The notes: a model not told the origin generated them from the letters alone. A stretch of 17,361 nt of DNA from JACRBK01 sp964427955 (GCA_964427955.1 CAYRWY010000073.1:1-17361); one strand, 5' to 3'; positions 7,539-15,996 are shown, counted from the stretch's first letter. Made by a program: numbers and translations.

Positions 7539-8188
7539 ATGGATTGTCAGGCCCGCCACGCCGCCCGAACGACCGATAAGGCGAAACACTACCCATACCA
7601 CATTCCACCCGTGCCGGAGCGCGAAACATCGCCGAGTTGGCGTCATCTGATGGCCCACTACAAAGATCAACTGGTGGCGTGCGACTTTTTCACCGTGGAA
7701 ACGCTGTTCTTGCAGACGATCTACGTCCTCGCTTTCATCGAGATTGGCCGTCGCCGTGTACATTTCGCCGGCTGCACCACGCATCCGAACTGCGTGTGGG
7801 TGGAGCAGCAAGCCCGAAAATTATGTGGGAGTTGACCGAACACAAGCCGAACATCCGGTTTCTGATCCGCGACAACGACAAGAGTTTACGGTGGCTTTCG
7901 ATATCATCTTTCGTGCCGAAGGTGTTGATGTGATTCAGACGCCCGTTCGCGCTCCGAACGCCAACGCCGTCGTGGAACGCTGGATCCGATCCGTGCGGGA
8001 AGAATGCCTGGATAAGCGGCTTATCTTCAATGAGGCCCATCTTCGGCGAGTCATGCGCGACTATGTTGAATTCTTCAACACGCCACGCCCCCATCAAGGT
8101 CTCGATCAACGAATTCCGATCCCCAAAATAAGTCGCCAAGGCCAGGGATCGGTGAATCGTCCACGACTACTACTGCGACGCTGCGTAG
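7539..8188 (+). mobile_element. Decayed DDE (rve) transposase / insertion-sequence remnant
   Basis: The integrase-core transposase is spread over several frames. Frame one (from 7539) gives VACDFFTVET with the first catalytic Asp and FIEIGRRRVHFAGCTTHP. A one-base loss in the A run at 7817-7820 moves to MWELTEHKPNIRFLIRDND with the second Asp. Another one-base loss near 7880-7883 moves to EFTVAFDIIFRAEGVDV, then NANAVVERWIRSVREECLD with the catalytic Glu region and EFFNTPRPHQGLDQR. A last shift near 8150 reaches IVHDYYCDAA and a TAG at 8186-8188. The N-terminal helix-turn-helix part is missing or scrambled before 7580, and no terminal inverted repeats were found. This is a dead, truncated element. 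It separates the envelope-glycan genes from the sugar-utilisation operon. Neighbouring long genes are intact, so widespread sequencing indels are an unlikely cause. Confidence 0.85.
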
Positions 8189-8234
8189 GGGGAAAACAGA
8201 GTGTGTACGAGGTATGGGATCACCAATCCTTACG

Positions 8235-9221
8235 TCAGGGATGCTCCCACGGATCGAGTTCCTGAAAGGCGGCCAGCATAGCCTGTTTCTTTTCGAGCGG
8301 AACGCCGATGGCTCGCCCATCTCCATAGTCTGAGAGAATGAATCCACCTTTCGGCGTGGCCCACTGCGCTAACAGGAGACCCGCTTCGTCGCGAATCTCC
8401 TGATTCGTTTTGAACGGCAGCGTGTGTTGAATATCACAGAGCGACTCGAAGCACACACGCCCACGGAATTGCTGGCCGACGTCCTCGATTCCCAACACGT
8501 GAGGCTGCTGAAGATTGAGCACATCCACGCCGATCTCGATCAGACCATCGAGAATGGCATTTATCTTGCCGCATGAATGCATCCAGACATGCCAACCCTG
8601 GGCGTGCGCGGCGTCGAAGATGCGTTTGTAGCGGGGTTTGAAGAACTCGTCCCACAGACTCGGCTTGATGAACAAAGCCTGTTGGGTGCCCCAATCATCC
8701 GTGAAGCTGAATCCATGTATCTGATTCGGGCAGCGTTCAGCCATATTTTCGATAATGCGGAGATCATATTCGACGATCTGATCGGCAAGCATCTCAATAC
8801 GCTCACGTTCCAGAAGCAAATCCGTGAGCGTATTGGTAAAACCGCGCAGCGCGTGCATCCGCTCGAACAGTAGCATGAAGAGGTCGGTGATCGCATACCG
8901 GTCGCCAACCTCTGCCGCGTGGCGTGGCATATCGACAAACAACTCCGGATTATCCGGATCAGGCCACCGGTAGTGGTCAAGATCTGACCAGTCAGCCAAT
9001 GGATGGCCTTTGACCTGACCCATGTTCGCCTGTTCCGAGCGAGACCATTCGCAGCCCCATTCGTCCACGGTTTGGCGCTGCGTATGGTCTCCTGTGCCGA
9101 CCTGTCGCCAACGAACTTCATGAATATCGCTCAAGCCCAGTGACTCAAATCGCAGGGGGAGTCGACTCGGGATCTCGAATTCGATACTCCGGCGTACCAC
9201 TTCATAGGGCGTCATAGCCAT
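8235..9221 (-). CDS. Uroporphyrinogen decarboxylase-family protein 1 (not HemE; substrate unknown)
   Basis: A 328-residue UroD/MtaA-superfamily TIM-barrel protein. The stretch FTDDWGTQQALFIKPSLW (173-190), followed by RYKRIFDAAHAQGWHVWMHSCGKI (197-220), is the superfamily's characteristic middle, with His215 and Cys217 at the HxC zinc-ligand position used by MtaA-type methyltransferases. The third ligand, a Cys near the C-terminus in MtaA, is not there: the matching GGFIL segment continues SDYGDG. It lies at the end of a sugar ABC-transporter operon and starts 6 bases after the GH116 stop, so it is almost certainly cotranscribed. That argues against tetrapyrrole synthesis. A role in modifying the imported sugar or a methylated substituent is conceivable but unproven. 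ATG at 9221 is used; ATG at 9215 is equally possible. Confidence 0.88.
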   Translation of the reverse strand: MAMTPYEVVRRSIEFEIPSRLPLRFESLGLSDIHEVRWRQVGTGDHTQRQTVDEWGCEWSRSEQANMGQVKGHPLADWSDLDHYRWPDPDNPELFVDMPRHAAEVGDRYAITDLFMLLFERMHALRGFTNTLTDLLLERERIEMLADQIVEYDLRIIENMAERCPNQIHGFSFTDDWGTQQALFIKPSLWDEFFKPRYKRIFDAAHAQGWHVWMHSCGKINAILDGLIEIGVDVLNLQQPHVLGIEDVGQQFRGRVCFESLCDIQHTLPFKTNQEIRDEAGLLLAQWATPKGGFILSDYGDGRAIGVPLEKKQAMLAAFQELDPWEHP

Positions 9222-9227
9222 ATAGAA

Positions 9228-11594
9228 TTAATGCTCCGCCGCAAACGGATCGTGAACTTCCATGAGCAGCTCCCAGATGCCGCGGGGCCGTTGGTACATC
9301 GGTGCACGCCCGTGGGTTGGATTATCGATGTCCCACGCTTCGGGGGTATTGAACCAGTACCCGGTCGCTGGATTATGCCAGGTTTGCTGGTGAACGCCCC
9401 AGGCCAACATCAGAGCTTCAGCCTGTAAGGCGCCATCATTCACACGCTTGCCCCAATGATACATACTGGCCGACAGCAGGTAGCTCACGCCGGTCCAGAC
9501 CTCCTGCTCATGACGGGCGATATTTTTGACGTCACCCGCCTTGCCGTCAGGAGTCAGCACATTGCCGATGCCCATATTCCCGATACCGTCGCCATCCGTG
9601 TCCACCAGTCGTGCTGCGATGCGGAACGCCTGCCGGAAGTGCGAAACGACACGGTTTGGATTCAGGACGGGGGGCAGCCCTGTGACTTCAACATAACGCT
9701 GGCCCACCAAAGCGTCGCCCATCATACAATTACTGGTAGCGTTGAACTGGTAGTAGCCAAGTTTTGCATTCCAGAAGGTGGTTTCTGCGGTGTGCTGTGC
9801 TTTGGCTTTCTGTTCATGCGCCTGCTGTGCCACGGCTTGATCACCCCTGGTTTGTGCCATAATTTCCAGCATTTCGCACGCACCAATCCACAACACCGCA
9901 TTGAAGAACTTGTTGTCGCCGTATTCGGAACTCATCATCTCAGTGACGCCGTCGCCATCGGTGTCGGTCGATATCTGGTAATGGAAGGTCCGCACGGCAG
10001 CTTTCCAGATGTGGTCCAAGAAGGCGTCGTCACCGGTCTTGCGCCAGTAGGCAAAACTCTGCTGGATGAACTTGGGCGAGAATTCAGACCAGGGTGTCGT
10101 GCGCCGGTCCGGATCGTCTCCCGCACCGAAATCGACCGGTGCCATGAGCTTGTAGGCGTCATAGGCAAAGAACGGATCGCCATGCGGGCTGCCAGCGTCG
10201 TGCGGACCGCTGCCGTCAGGCGTATCCATGATGAAATCCGCATCCGCCAGCAGAATATCACGTTCGATCTGCGGCCACAGGTCGCGTGTCACGCGCGCGG
10301 CATGGTGGCGTACATCAAACGTCTCTGCAAAGGGGTATTCCTGGCATTCCATGACCGAAGCCAGGTGTTGGCCCGGTCGTGCGCCGAACTGCTTGGGCTT
10401 AGTTACACAGCCATTTTCCCAGAACGATCCGCCAAAGGTGTTGTAATACAATTCGTTGAGCGCGCCCTGTTTCAACCAGTCGGGATAGGCCGGGCTGTCG
10501 ATGATCGGCGCGGTCCAGCCTTCCACCGCGGCCCGCCAGTCCGCCCAGTGCGCGACTCCTTCACGGGCAATCGCCAGGGCATTGCCGGGTTCGGGGCGGA
10601 AGTATTCCGTGTAGCGCCTGAGCCAGCGGGTGCCGCCCGCAAATTCAATGTATGGGAAATCCCAGGCCAACACGAAGGGGATCACCGCTTCCTGGCCGGG
10701 GTTCAAGGTTATGGTTTGCGCCAGGGCGCCCGCCGGGCTGGGCACCTGTCCCGCGTCCGTAGGGTCGAGCCTGCCATCTGCCGCAAAATCATTCCACAGC
10801 CCTGCACCGTCGCCGTCCACATCCCAGGTAGCCTTGTAACTGGCCTGGCTGCTGGTGGCGATACACCATCCTGACCCCTGGGTCTCAACCGGATTATCGG
10901 GCGAATCAGCCGTCATGAGGATGGCTGTTAACGTATCCTCGCTGATCACCGAGTTGGACAGGCCCAGCCTCTCCCGCCGGTGACCCTCCACGGCCTTTGA
11001 GTAAAAGTCGCCCATGAGGGCTTCGGATGACTCCAGCAGATTGTTCGGGCCGGTATAGGGTGCATTGGGGAAACTGAACATGACCCCTACCGTCGAGGGC
11101 ACATCGCCATGATTGGCCAGATGAAACAGAAATACCGCCACCGGATAGGATGTCTCTCGGTAGTTATCCTTGATGACCGGGCTGAAAAACTCCAGGGTGA
11201 TCGCCGTCTGGAACGGTGTATAGGTGCACCAACCCCGTGGAAACAGGGCATAGTAGTCACCTTCACCCGTTTTGAGCGCATCCCACGCGGGCAGCGTGTC
11301 ATCCGTGGCCAGGGTCTTCACGGTTGGCTGGCCGCTGCCTGCCTGCTCATAGAGATGAAAAGCAGCTCCGCGTAAGAAGCGTTCTTCGTAACGCCCGGAT
11401 TTCATGTACCAGGGACCGAAACTGCCGCAAAGGTTGTACATAAAAGTCCCCGCGCCGATACCGCCCAGCGGCATCCCTTTTTTTGAGCGGTTTTTCGTTC
11501 CGAAATGTCCATGCGCAATCACTGCCTCGGCAGTTTCGGGTGGGATGCTGCCCATTATACGGTGCCAGGCGCAGGCAGGAATGTCAATCATCAT
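9228..11594 (-). CDS. GH116 glycoside hydrolase (GBA2-type beta-glucosidase/beta-xylosidase family)
   Basis: A 788-residue protein with the N-terminal beta-domain and C-terminal (alpha/alpha)6 barrel of GH116. The N-domain opens with GMPLGGIGAGTF. Aligned by eye with remembered human GBA2, MECQEYPFAETFDV (415-428) matches the nucleophile region LEGQEYRMYNTYDV, so Glu416 or Glu419 is the candidate nucleophile. MMGDALVGQRY (624-634) matches the acid/base segment SDQCAGQWF, with Asp627 as candidate acid. EVWTGVSYLLSA and the final TPEAW...RPRGIWEL segment are also conserved. Family members are retaining exo-glycosidases acting on beta-glucosides, xylosides or N-acetylglucosaminides. There is no signal peptide, so it should cleave imported sugars in the cytoplasm. 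The start at 11594 is chosen because AGGGGA lies 6 bases upstream; an in-frame ATG at 11621 would place that site inside the gene. Three DxDGDG loops are present. Confidence 0.92.
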   Translation of the reverse strand: MMIDIPACAWHRIMGSIPPETAEAVIAHGHFGTKNRSKKGMPLGGIGAGTFMYNLCGSFGPWYMKSGRYEERFLRGAAFHLYEQAGSGQPTVKTLATDDTLPAWDALKTGEGDYYALFPRGWCTYTPFQTAITLEFFSPVIKDNYRETSYPVAVFLFHLANHGDVPSTVGVMFSFPNAPYTGPNNLLESSEALMGDFYSKAVEGHRRERLGLSNSVISEDTLTAILMTADSPDNPVETQGSGWCIATSSQASYKATWDVDGDGAGLWNDFAADGRLDPTDAGQVPSPAGALAQTITLNPGQEAVIPFVLAWDFPYIEFAGGTRWLRRYTEYFRPEPGNALAIAREGVAHWADWRAAVEGWTAPIIDSPAYPDWLKQGALNELYYNTFGGSFWENGCVTKPKQFGARPGQHLASVMECQEYPFAETFDVRHHAARVTRDLWPQIERDILLADADFIMDTPDGSGPHDAGSPHGDPFFAYDAYKLMAPVDFGAGDDPDRRTTPWSEFSPKFIQQSFAYWRKTGDDAFLDHIWKAAVRTFHYQISTDTDGDGVTEMMSSEYGDNKFFNAVLWIGACEMLEIMAQTRGDQAVAQQAHEQKAKAQHTAETTFWNAKLGYYQFNATSNCMMGDALVGQRYVEVTGLPPVLNPNRVVSHFRQAFRIAARLVDTDGDGIGNMGIGNVLTPDGKAGDVKNIARHEQEVWTGVSYLLSASMYHWGKRVNDGALQAEALMLAWGVHQQTWHNPATGYWFNTPEAWDIDNPTHGRAPMYQRPRGIWELLMEVHDPFAAEH

Positions 11595-11636
11595 TGGATC
11601 TCCCCTATTCGTGCTGTACATGAAGCATGAGATAAG

Positions 11637-11664
11637 CTGTGGCGGGTCGTGAGATCCGCCACAG
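11637..11664 (-). promoter_or_regulatory. Intercistronic stem-loop between binding protein and GH116
   Basis: CTGTGGCGG and CCGCCACAG form a perfect 9-bp stem with a 10-base loop, 22 bases past the solute-binding-protein stop. No U-tract follows, so it is not a standard intrinsic terminator. Such hairpins after a binding-protein gene commonly protect the upstream message from 3' decay, raising binding protein over downstream genes; that role is inferred here. Confidence 0.6.
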
Positions 11665-11686
11665 AATAGTGCTGCACGTTCGCCAG

Positions 11687-12985
11687 CTATTTCAGTTCAC
11701 CATTCATGCATCGCGCGATGTCTTGGAGCATGGGTTCGGCTGGCGCGTTATTGCGCAAGACCAGATCCATGTTGGGCGTGATACATTTGTCGGAGGTCTC
11801 CGTCCAGCTCAGCAGGTACGGGGCGAACTGAATGTAGGCCAATGAGTCTTTGTTAGCCGCGACGGAATCAACAAAGGTGAGGTCCTGGCTCATGTACCAG
11901 TCGAAAGACGGAATATGCGCGGGCGGGTAGATGGCGCCCAGGGGAGCAGCCTCAAAAGCCGCCTTGTACCCCTCTGGCCCCAGGAACATGGTGAGGAATT
12001 CCCACGCCAGGTCTTTGTGCTTGGATGATTCGAGAATCGCGTAGGCCGTACCACCGGTCCCATACACACGATGAGCCGTATCTTTCACGGGGGCCATGAC
12101 CATGTGGACATGCAGGTCGGCGAATTCTTGAGGACTCTCGACGGCGCGCCAGAATCCATCCAGCATCATTGCCACCTTGCCCTGAGTGAAAAGCGACGAG
12201 CACGCACTGCTGCCCATCGAGTCAATCGTGGCCGGGCTGGGAGCCAGCTTCTTCTCATAAATCAGGTCGAGCGTAAACTGGGTTGCTTCAAGGGCTTCGG
12301 GCTGGTCCAACAGCGACTTGGTCGGGTTGCGCAGGTCGTCGACGAAATTTCCGCCGCCGCCCAGCAGGAAGTACTGCCACAAGGTATAGGTGTCGGAAGA
12401 GCACACCGCGTAACGATCTACGGTATCGCCATTGATGACCGCCACTTTCTCTCCAGCCGCGACCAGGTCATCCCAGGTCCAGTCATTGGTTGGGTAGTCG
12501 ACTCCGGCTTCGTCGAAGATGCCCGGGTTGAAAAACATCACGCCGCGCGGCTGCGCATCATAGGGGATACCATAGACGTTGCCATCATACGTATAGCGGT
12601 CGATCAGGTGCGGGAAGAAGTCGGCCAGCGAGAAGCCTTCGGTCGCTTCCAGATAGGGGTTGAGGTTGGTCAGAATGCCATGTTCAACAAATCCAGGGAA
12701 CGGGCCGTTTTCTACCCCGGCGATATCGGGCGAATCGCCGCCCGCGATCTGGCTCAGCAGCTTCGGCAGATATTGATCAAACGGGGTGACCTGGACTTCG
12801 ATCTCGACATCCGGGTGAACTTCATGGAAGGCAGCCACCAGGCCATCCCAACCCGAGACGGCATCAACGGGGTAGAAGGACGCCACCACTAATTTCTCAC
12901 TCTGGCGGGCTGCCGCTGGACCGGGCAGAGCCGCCGGAATCAACATCGCGCACGCGATTAGGAGTATAGCTACTTTCTTGAACAT
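11687..12985 (-). CDS. Sugar ABC transporter solute-binding protein
   Basis: A 432-residue extracellular binding protein of the family-1 (MalE-like) class. Residues 1-26 form a signal peptide: Lys3-Lys4, a hydrophobic core, and an AAA ending before RQSEKLVVAS. The mature part has typical features: GWDGLVAAFHEVHPDVEIEV near the start, LLSQIAGGDSPDIAGVENG, VYGIPYDAQPRGVMFFNP, and LAWEFLTMFLGPEGYKAAFE toward the end. It captures an oligosaccharide and delivers it to the two permeases encoded just upstream in the operon. A strong AAAGGA ribosome site lies 6 bases before ATG at 12985. No lipobox is found at the end of the signal peptide; LIAC at residues 9-12 is too early, so anchoring is unclear. 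The ligand is not predictable from sequence, but GH116 next door suggests a beta-linked glucoside or xyloside. Confidence 0.93.
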   Translation of the reverse strand: MFKKVAILLIACAMLIPAALPGPAAARQSEKLVVASFYPVDAVSGWDGLVAAFHEVHPDVEIEVQVTPFDQYLPKLLSQIAGGDSPDIAGVENGPFPGFVEHGILTNLNPYLEATEGFSLADFFPHLIDRYTYDGNVYGIPYDAQPRGVMFFNPGIFDEAGVDYPTNDWTWDDLVAAGEKVAVINGDTVDRYAVCSSDTYTLWQYFLLGGGGNFVDDLRNPTKSLLDQPEALEATQFTLDLIYEKKLAPSPATIDSMGSSACSSLFTQGKVAMMLDGFWRAVESPQEFADLHVHMVMAPVKDTAHRVYGTGGTAYAILESSKHKDLAWEFLTMFLGPEGYKAAFEAAPLGAIYPPAHIPSFDWYMSQDLTFVDSVAANKDSLAYIQFAPYLLSWTETSDKCITPNMDLVLRNNAPAEPMLQDIARCMNGELK

Positions 12986-13007
12986 GTTTTTTCCTTTCAG
13001 AACCTAT

Positions 13008-13035
13008 AAATTAATGTGGCAATATGTAGTGTCAA
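13008..13035 (-). promoter_or_regulatory. Possible internal promoter for the solute-binding protein gene
   Basis: In the AT-rich 77-base gap between permease and binding-protein genes, the minus strand has a perfect -35 TTGACA (13035-13030), then 16 bases, then TAATTT (13013-13008), which matches the -10 consensus at three positions. An extra promoter would raise binding-protein levels. The -10 is weak, so this is tentative. Confidence 0.33.
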
Positions 13036-13062
13036 AGGTCGAATCGTTCGATAGTGCCTCCC

Positions 13063-13896
13063 TTATCCCTTCAAGCCGGTCATAGAAATGCCCTCAATGA
13101 ACTCGCGTTGGGCAAAGAAGAACAGAATGATCAGGGGCATTACCGAGAGCGTCGCCCCGGCCATCAATGCGCCGTAATCTGTGCCGAAATAGCTTTGCGC
13201 CAGCCCGGCAATGCCTACGGTCAGTGTTTTTTTCTCTTCGCTGTTGATGACTACCAGCGGCCACAGAAAATCATTCCAGAAGAACGTGAACGCGAAAATC
13301 ACCAACGTAGCCAGGGCCGGGCGAATTTGTGGCAGCATGATCCGCCAAAAGATGGTGAAATAACCCGCGCCATCGATGTGGGCGGCTTCCTCCAGTTCTT
13401 GTGGGATCGTCATCATAAACTGTCGGATGAGGAACGTAGCAAAGGCACTGCCCAGTACATAGGGCGCGATAAGTCCCGTGAGCTTGTTGACCCATCCCAA
13501 TTCACGGATGACGACGTAGCTCGGGATGAGGGTCACCGCCGAGGGAATCATCATCGTCGCCAGATAGAGCAGAAAGACGATGTCCCGCCCTGGAAAACGT
13601 AGGCGAGCGAAGGCATAGCCGCCCATCGAACTGAAGATGACCTGCCCGGCCACGATGACTACGCATACCAACAGCGTGTTGCCAAACTGCCGCCAAAACG
13701 GAATGTAGGTGAACAGTCGGTTGTAATTGTCGAGGGTCGCCGGATCGGGCAGCCACGTGGGCGGAATGTTGAAGATCATGCTGCGCGGTTTGAATGAGGT
13801 TGTGATCATCCAGAAAAACGGCAGTAGACAGGTCAGAGCGGCCACGATCAGGATCGCATGGAGCGCGAGACGGCTGAATAGTTTTATGACACGCAT
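13063..13896 (-). CDS. Sugar ABC transporter permease, MalG type
   Basis: A 277-residue inner-membrane permease with six hydrophobic segments and the EAA loop in the form ELEEAAHIDGAGYFTIFWRI, through which it contacts the ATPase subunit. It starts with a short cytoplasmic tail (MRVIKLFSRLALHAIL) and ends EFIEGISMTGLKG, the usual MalG-type C-terminus. The start at 13896 is chosen because GAGGG lies 8 bases upstream. An in-frame GTG at 13953 and ATG at 13938 would overlap the end of the preceding permease and have no better site. It follows the MalF-type gene by 34 bases and pairs with it to form the transport channel. No ATP-binding subunit gene is present in the operon. Confidence 0.93.
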   Translation of the reverse strand: MRVIKLFSRLALHAILIVAALTCLLPFFWMITTSFKPRSMIFNIPPTWLPDPATLDNYNRLFTYIPFWRQFGNTLLVCVVIVAGQVIFSSMGGYAFARLRFPGRDIVFLLYLATMMIPSAVTLIPSYVVIRELGWVNKLTGLIAPYVLGSAFATFLIRQFMMTIPQELEEAAHIDGAGYFTIFWRIMLPQIRPALATLVIFAFTFFWNDFLWPLVVINSEEKKTLTVGIAGLAQSYFGTDYGALMAGATLSVMPLIILFFFAQREFIEGISMTGLKG

Positions 13897-13930
13897 GATT
13901 CGTTCCCTCTGTAATTCTTTTTCGCCGCTT

Positions 13931-14872
13931 CTAGACATAATCGTAATTGACACGCCGCCCGATGAATCGCACCTGGAGCAGGGTGATCACTACTAAGATG
14001 AGGAACAACACGTAGGCCATAGCCGAAGCGTAGCCCATCTTGAAGTAATAAAAGGCGTTTCGCCAGAGTTGATAGACGTAGACCAGGGTGGAGTTACCCG
14101 GTCCTCCTTTGGTCATATTGAACACCAACGTGAAGACCTGGAACGAGCCGATCAGGGAAGTAATCAGGACAAAGAAGGTGGTCGGCATGAGCAGCGGCAA
14201 TGTGATGTGAAGGAACGCCTGCCAACCCGAAGCGCCGTCAAGCTGCGCGGCCTCGTACATCTGACGGGGAATGCCGTTTAGCCCGGCCATGAAAAGGACC
14301 ATGTTGTAGCCCGCCGTCTGCCAGATGGCGACGATGGCCACCGACATCAGCGCTGTGCCGGGCTCCGTGAACCAGCCACTGGTGGGCAGATGGAGCGACT
14401 CCAAAAGGGAATTGGCGATGCCAAAACTCGGATTCATGATCCATTTCCACACCAGCGCGACGGCCACCACTGAGCTGATGTACGGCAGAAAGAAAATAGT
14501 ACGGTAGAGGCGTGCTCCTTTCAACCCGCTGGTGAGCGCCAGTGCCAACCCCAAGGAGACGATCATATTGCCGGGGATAACCATCAAGCTGTAATAGAAC
14601 GTGTTTTTGAGACCAATCCAGAACAAGTCATCGGCCATCAAGTCCTGATAATTCCGAAGTCCTACCCACTTCGGATCGCTGAGCATGTTCCAGTCGGTGA
14701 AGCTAAGTCCGAAGCCGACCAGGACCGGAATCGCCGTGAAAAGGAGTACGCCTAGGAGATTGGGCATGGCAAAAAACAGAAACGCCAGGTTCTCTCGCCG
14801 TCTCATCGAGAGTGACGGCAGCAGGTGGAATCGGTGCAATACCGGTGTGTTTAAAGGGACCTGAGTGTCCAA
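13931..14872 (-). CDS. Sugar ABC transporter permease, MalF type
   Basis: A 313-residue six-helix permease. The N-terminal cytoplasmic stretch ends in MRRRENLAFLFFAMPNLLGVLLF, the usual start of the first helix in this family. The PKWVGLRNYQDLM segment and the EAA loop MYEAAQLDGASGWQAFLHIT are diagnostic. The start is TTG at 14872, with GGGAG 10 bases upstream and 21 bases after the preceding UroD-family stop. The next in-frame ATG (MRRRENL) has no ribosome site and would leave almost no tail before the first helix. It forms the heterodimeric channel with the MalG-type protein downstream. Cargo is set by the binding protein and is probably an oligosaccharide. Confidence 0.93.
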   Translation of the reverse strand: MDTQVPLNTPVLHRFHLLPSLSMRRRENLAFLFFAMPNLLGVLLFTAIPVLVGFGLSFTDWNMLSDPKWVGLRNYQDLMADDLFWIGLKNTFYYSLMVIPGNMIVSLGLALALTSGLKGARLYRTIFFLPYISSVVAVALVWKWIMNPSFGIANSLLESLHLPTSGWFTEPGTALMSVAIVAIWQTAGYNMVLFMAGLNGIPRQMYEAAQLDGASGWQAFLHITLPLLMPTTFFVLITSLIGSFQVFTLVFNMTKGGPGNSTLVYVYQLWRNAFYYFKMGYASAMAYVLFLILVVITLLQVRFIGRRVNYDYV

Positions 14873-14893
14873 GGCAAGTCGTCTCCCAAAAGT

Positions 14894-15925
14894 CTAGGTA
14901 TAGCGCCCGTAGACACGGGCGGCTTCCATAAGTGCATCGATATTTTCATCCGGGGTAGTGGATGGCAGTGCGCAGCCCGGCCCCAGGATGAACCCACCGT
15001 CCGGGGCTAATATTTCGAGGGCCTCTTTGCATTTGGCGAGGACCAGATCTGGTGTCCCGTTCGCCAGCACGCCGCCCGGGTCAATCGGACCGAGCAGCGT
15101 GCTCTTGCCGGCGGCGGCCCGCTTGCAGGTCCGCATATCGGCTTTTTGGTCGATTTCGACGATGGTTGCGCCAGTACGGACCATATCTTCAATGATGGGT
15201 GTGGAGTTGCCACAGATGTGATAGGCCAGCATGATATTCTGATCGCGCAGTTCACGGACCAGGCGCTCGACGTAGGGATAGGCGTACTGGCGGTACATTC
15301 TAGGCGAAATCATGTCCGGGCCAGAGGGCGAGTCCCCGATCGAGGTGCAGTGCGCCCCCTGTTCGACCTGGGCCAGGGCGTAGCGTTTGACGACCTGATA
15401 CGCGAAGTCCAGGAGATCGAAGGCGCGCGGATCGCCTTCCGCCAGGTCCATCATGAACCGGTCCAATCCTCGAATTTCGGCGGCGAGGCTGAAAGGGCCT
15501 TGGTCGGCACGCCCGATGATGAAAGCGTCGCGGCCAAGCACCTCGGACACGATGCGAGTAGCCTTCAGGTTTTCGGCGAGGACGGGCGTCCTGTTCGGAT
15601 CAGGCACGACGAGTTTTTCGATTTCGTCCAGGCTCTGGATCGCTGGTTCTTTGGCGACCGGTGCCGCATCATCCTGGTAAATCACCTGCACGCCACATGC
15701 TTCGGCCAGGGCCGCCGTGCCGTTTTCAACCAGGACGACGTCGTGCCTGAAACGCCGCCACGCCTCGATATGTCCCTCGGCCATGGCTTCGCCATCTCGA
15801 AAAAAATCAGCAAATGAGCCAACTGCCATCATACGCGCTATGACCTGGAAATTGTGGAGATCAACCGGCACGCGATCGGGAAGCCGGTGCTGCAATGTGG
15901 TAAAAGTACGTTCAACCGAATTCAT
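14894..15925 (-). CDS. Uroporphyrinogen decarboxylase-family protein 2, MtaA-like zinc site
   Basis: A 343-residue UroD/MtaA-superfamily barrel protein and the first gene of the structural operon. With the start at 15925, AYHICGNSTP carries His236 and Cys238, and GGFILGPGCALPSTTPDENI carries Cys318. This H-x-C...C triad at these spacings is the zinc site of MtaA/MtbA-type methylcobamide methyltransferases, which bind a thiol on zinc. True uroporphyrinogen decarboxylase has no such site. The start at 15925 (MNSVERTFTTLQHRLPDRVPVD, the normal family opening) is preceded by AGGA 11 bases upstream. The frame stays open to 15988, but that extension would run into the operator palindrome. Genes downstream are sugar permeases, binding protein, GH116 and a second UroD-family protein, so it probably acts on the imported compound. 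No corrinoid protein is in the window. Confidence 0.9.
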   Translation of the reverse strand: MNSVERTFTTLQHRLPDRVPVDLHNFQVIARMMAVGSFADFFRDGEAMAEGHIEAWRRFRHDVVLVENGTAALAEACGVQVIYQDDAAPVAKEPAIQSLDEIEKLVVPDPNRTPVLAENLKATRIVSEVLGRDAFIIGRADQGPFSLAAEIRGLDRFMMDLAEGDPRAFDLLDFAYQVVKRYALAQVEQGAHCTSIGDSPSGPDMISPRMYRQYAYPYVERLVRELRDQNIMLAYHICGNSTPIIEDMVRTGATIVEIDQKADMRTCKRAAAGKSTLLGPIDPGGVLANGTPDLVLAKCKEALEILAPDGGFILGPGCALPSTTPDENIDALMEAARVYGRYT

Positions 15926-15972
15926 TAGTATTTTGATCCTACGTGTTGGCCCGGGTTTGACCGGGTAGCGGT

Positions 15973-15988
15973 GCGACACCGGTGTCAC
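15973..15988. promoter_or_regulatory. LacI-family operator ahead of the sugar operon
   Basis: A perfect 12-bp palindrome GACACCGGTGTC at 15975-15986 (with one further outer pair, 15973/15988) lies 48 bases before the operon's first start codon. The 16 bases GTGCGACACCGGTGTC (15971-15986) are identical to those at the lacI-type gene's own promoter. The centre CG inside ACCGGT is typical of LacI-family sites. Confidence 0.8.
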
Positions 15989-15996
15989 TACTCTTC

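Noticed and set aside
8189..8234. Terminal inverted repeats or target-site duplications flanking a composite transposon
   Set aside because: No matching repeats could be found by eye between this stretch and the area around 17171-17216.
9456..10874. Plus-strand open frame of 472 codons
   Set aside because: It is antisense to GH116, which carries full-length family conservation on the minus strand.
12950..12961. Lipoprotein signal (LIAC) in the solute-binding protein
   Set aside because: The Cys is at residue 12, inside the hydrophobic core and well before the signal peptide ends, so a lipobox is unlikely.
8235..15925. Calling the two UroD-family genes hemE (tetrapyrrole synthesis)
   Set aside because: The HxC zinc-type motif, the sugar-operon context and two divergent copies argue against uroporphyrinogen decarboxylation.
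15926..15988. N-terminal extension of UroD-family protein 2 to a start at 15988
   Set aside because: The extension lies over the operator palindrome and gives 21 residues unlike the family; the normal opening begins at 15925.
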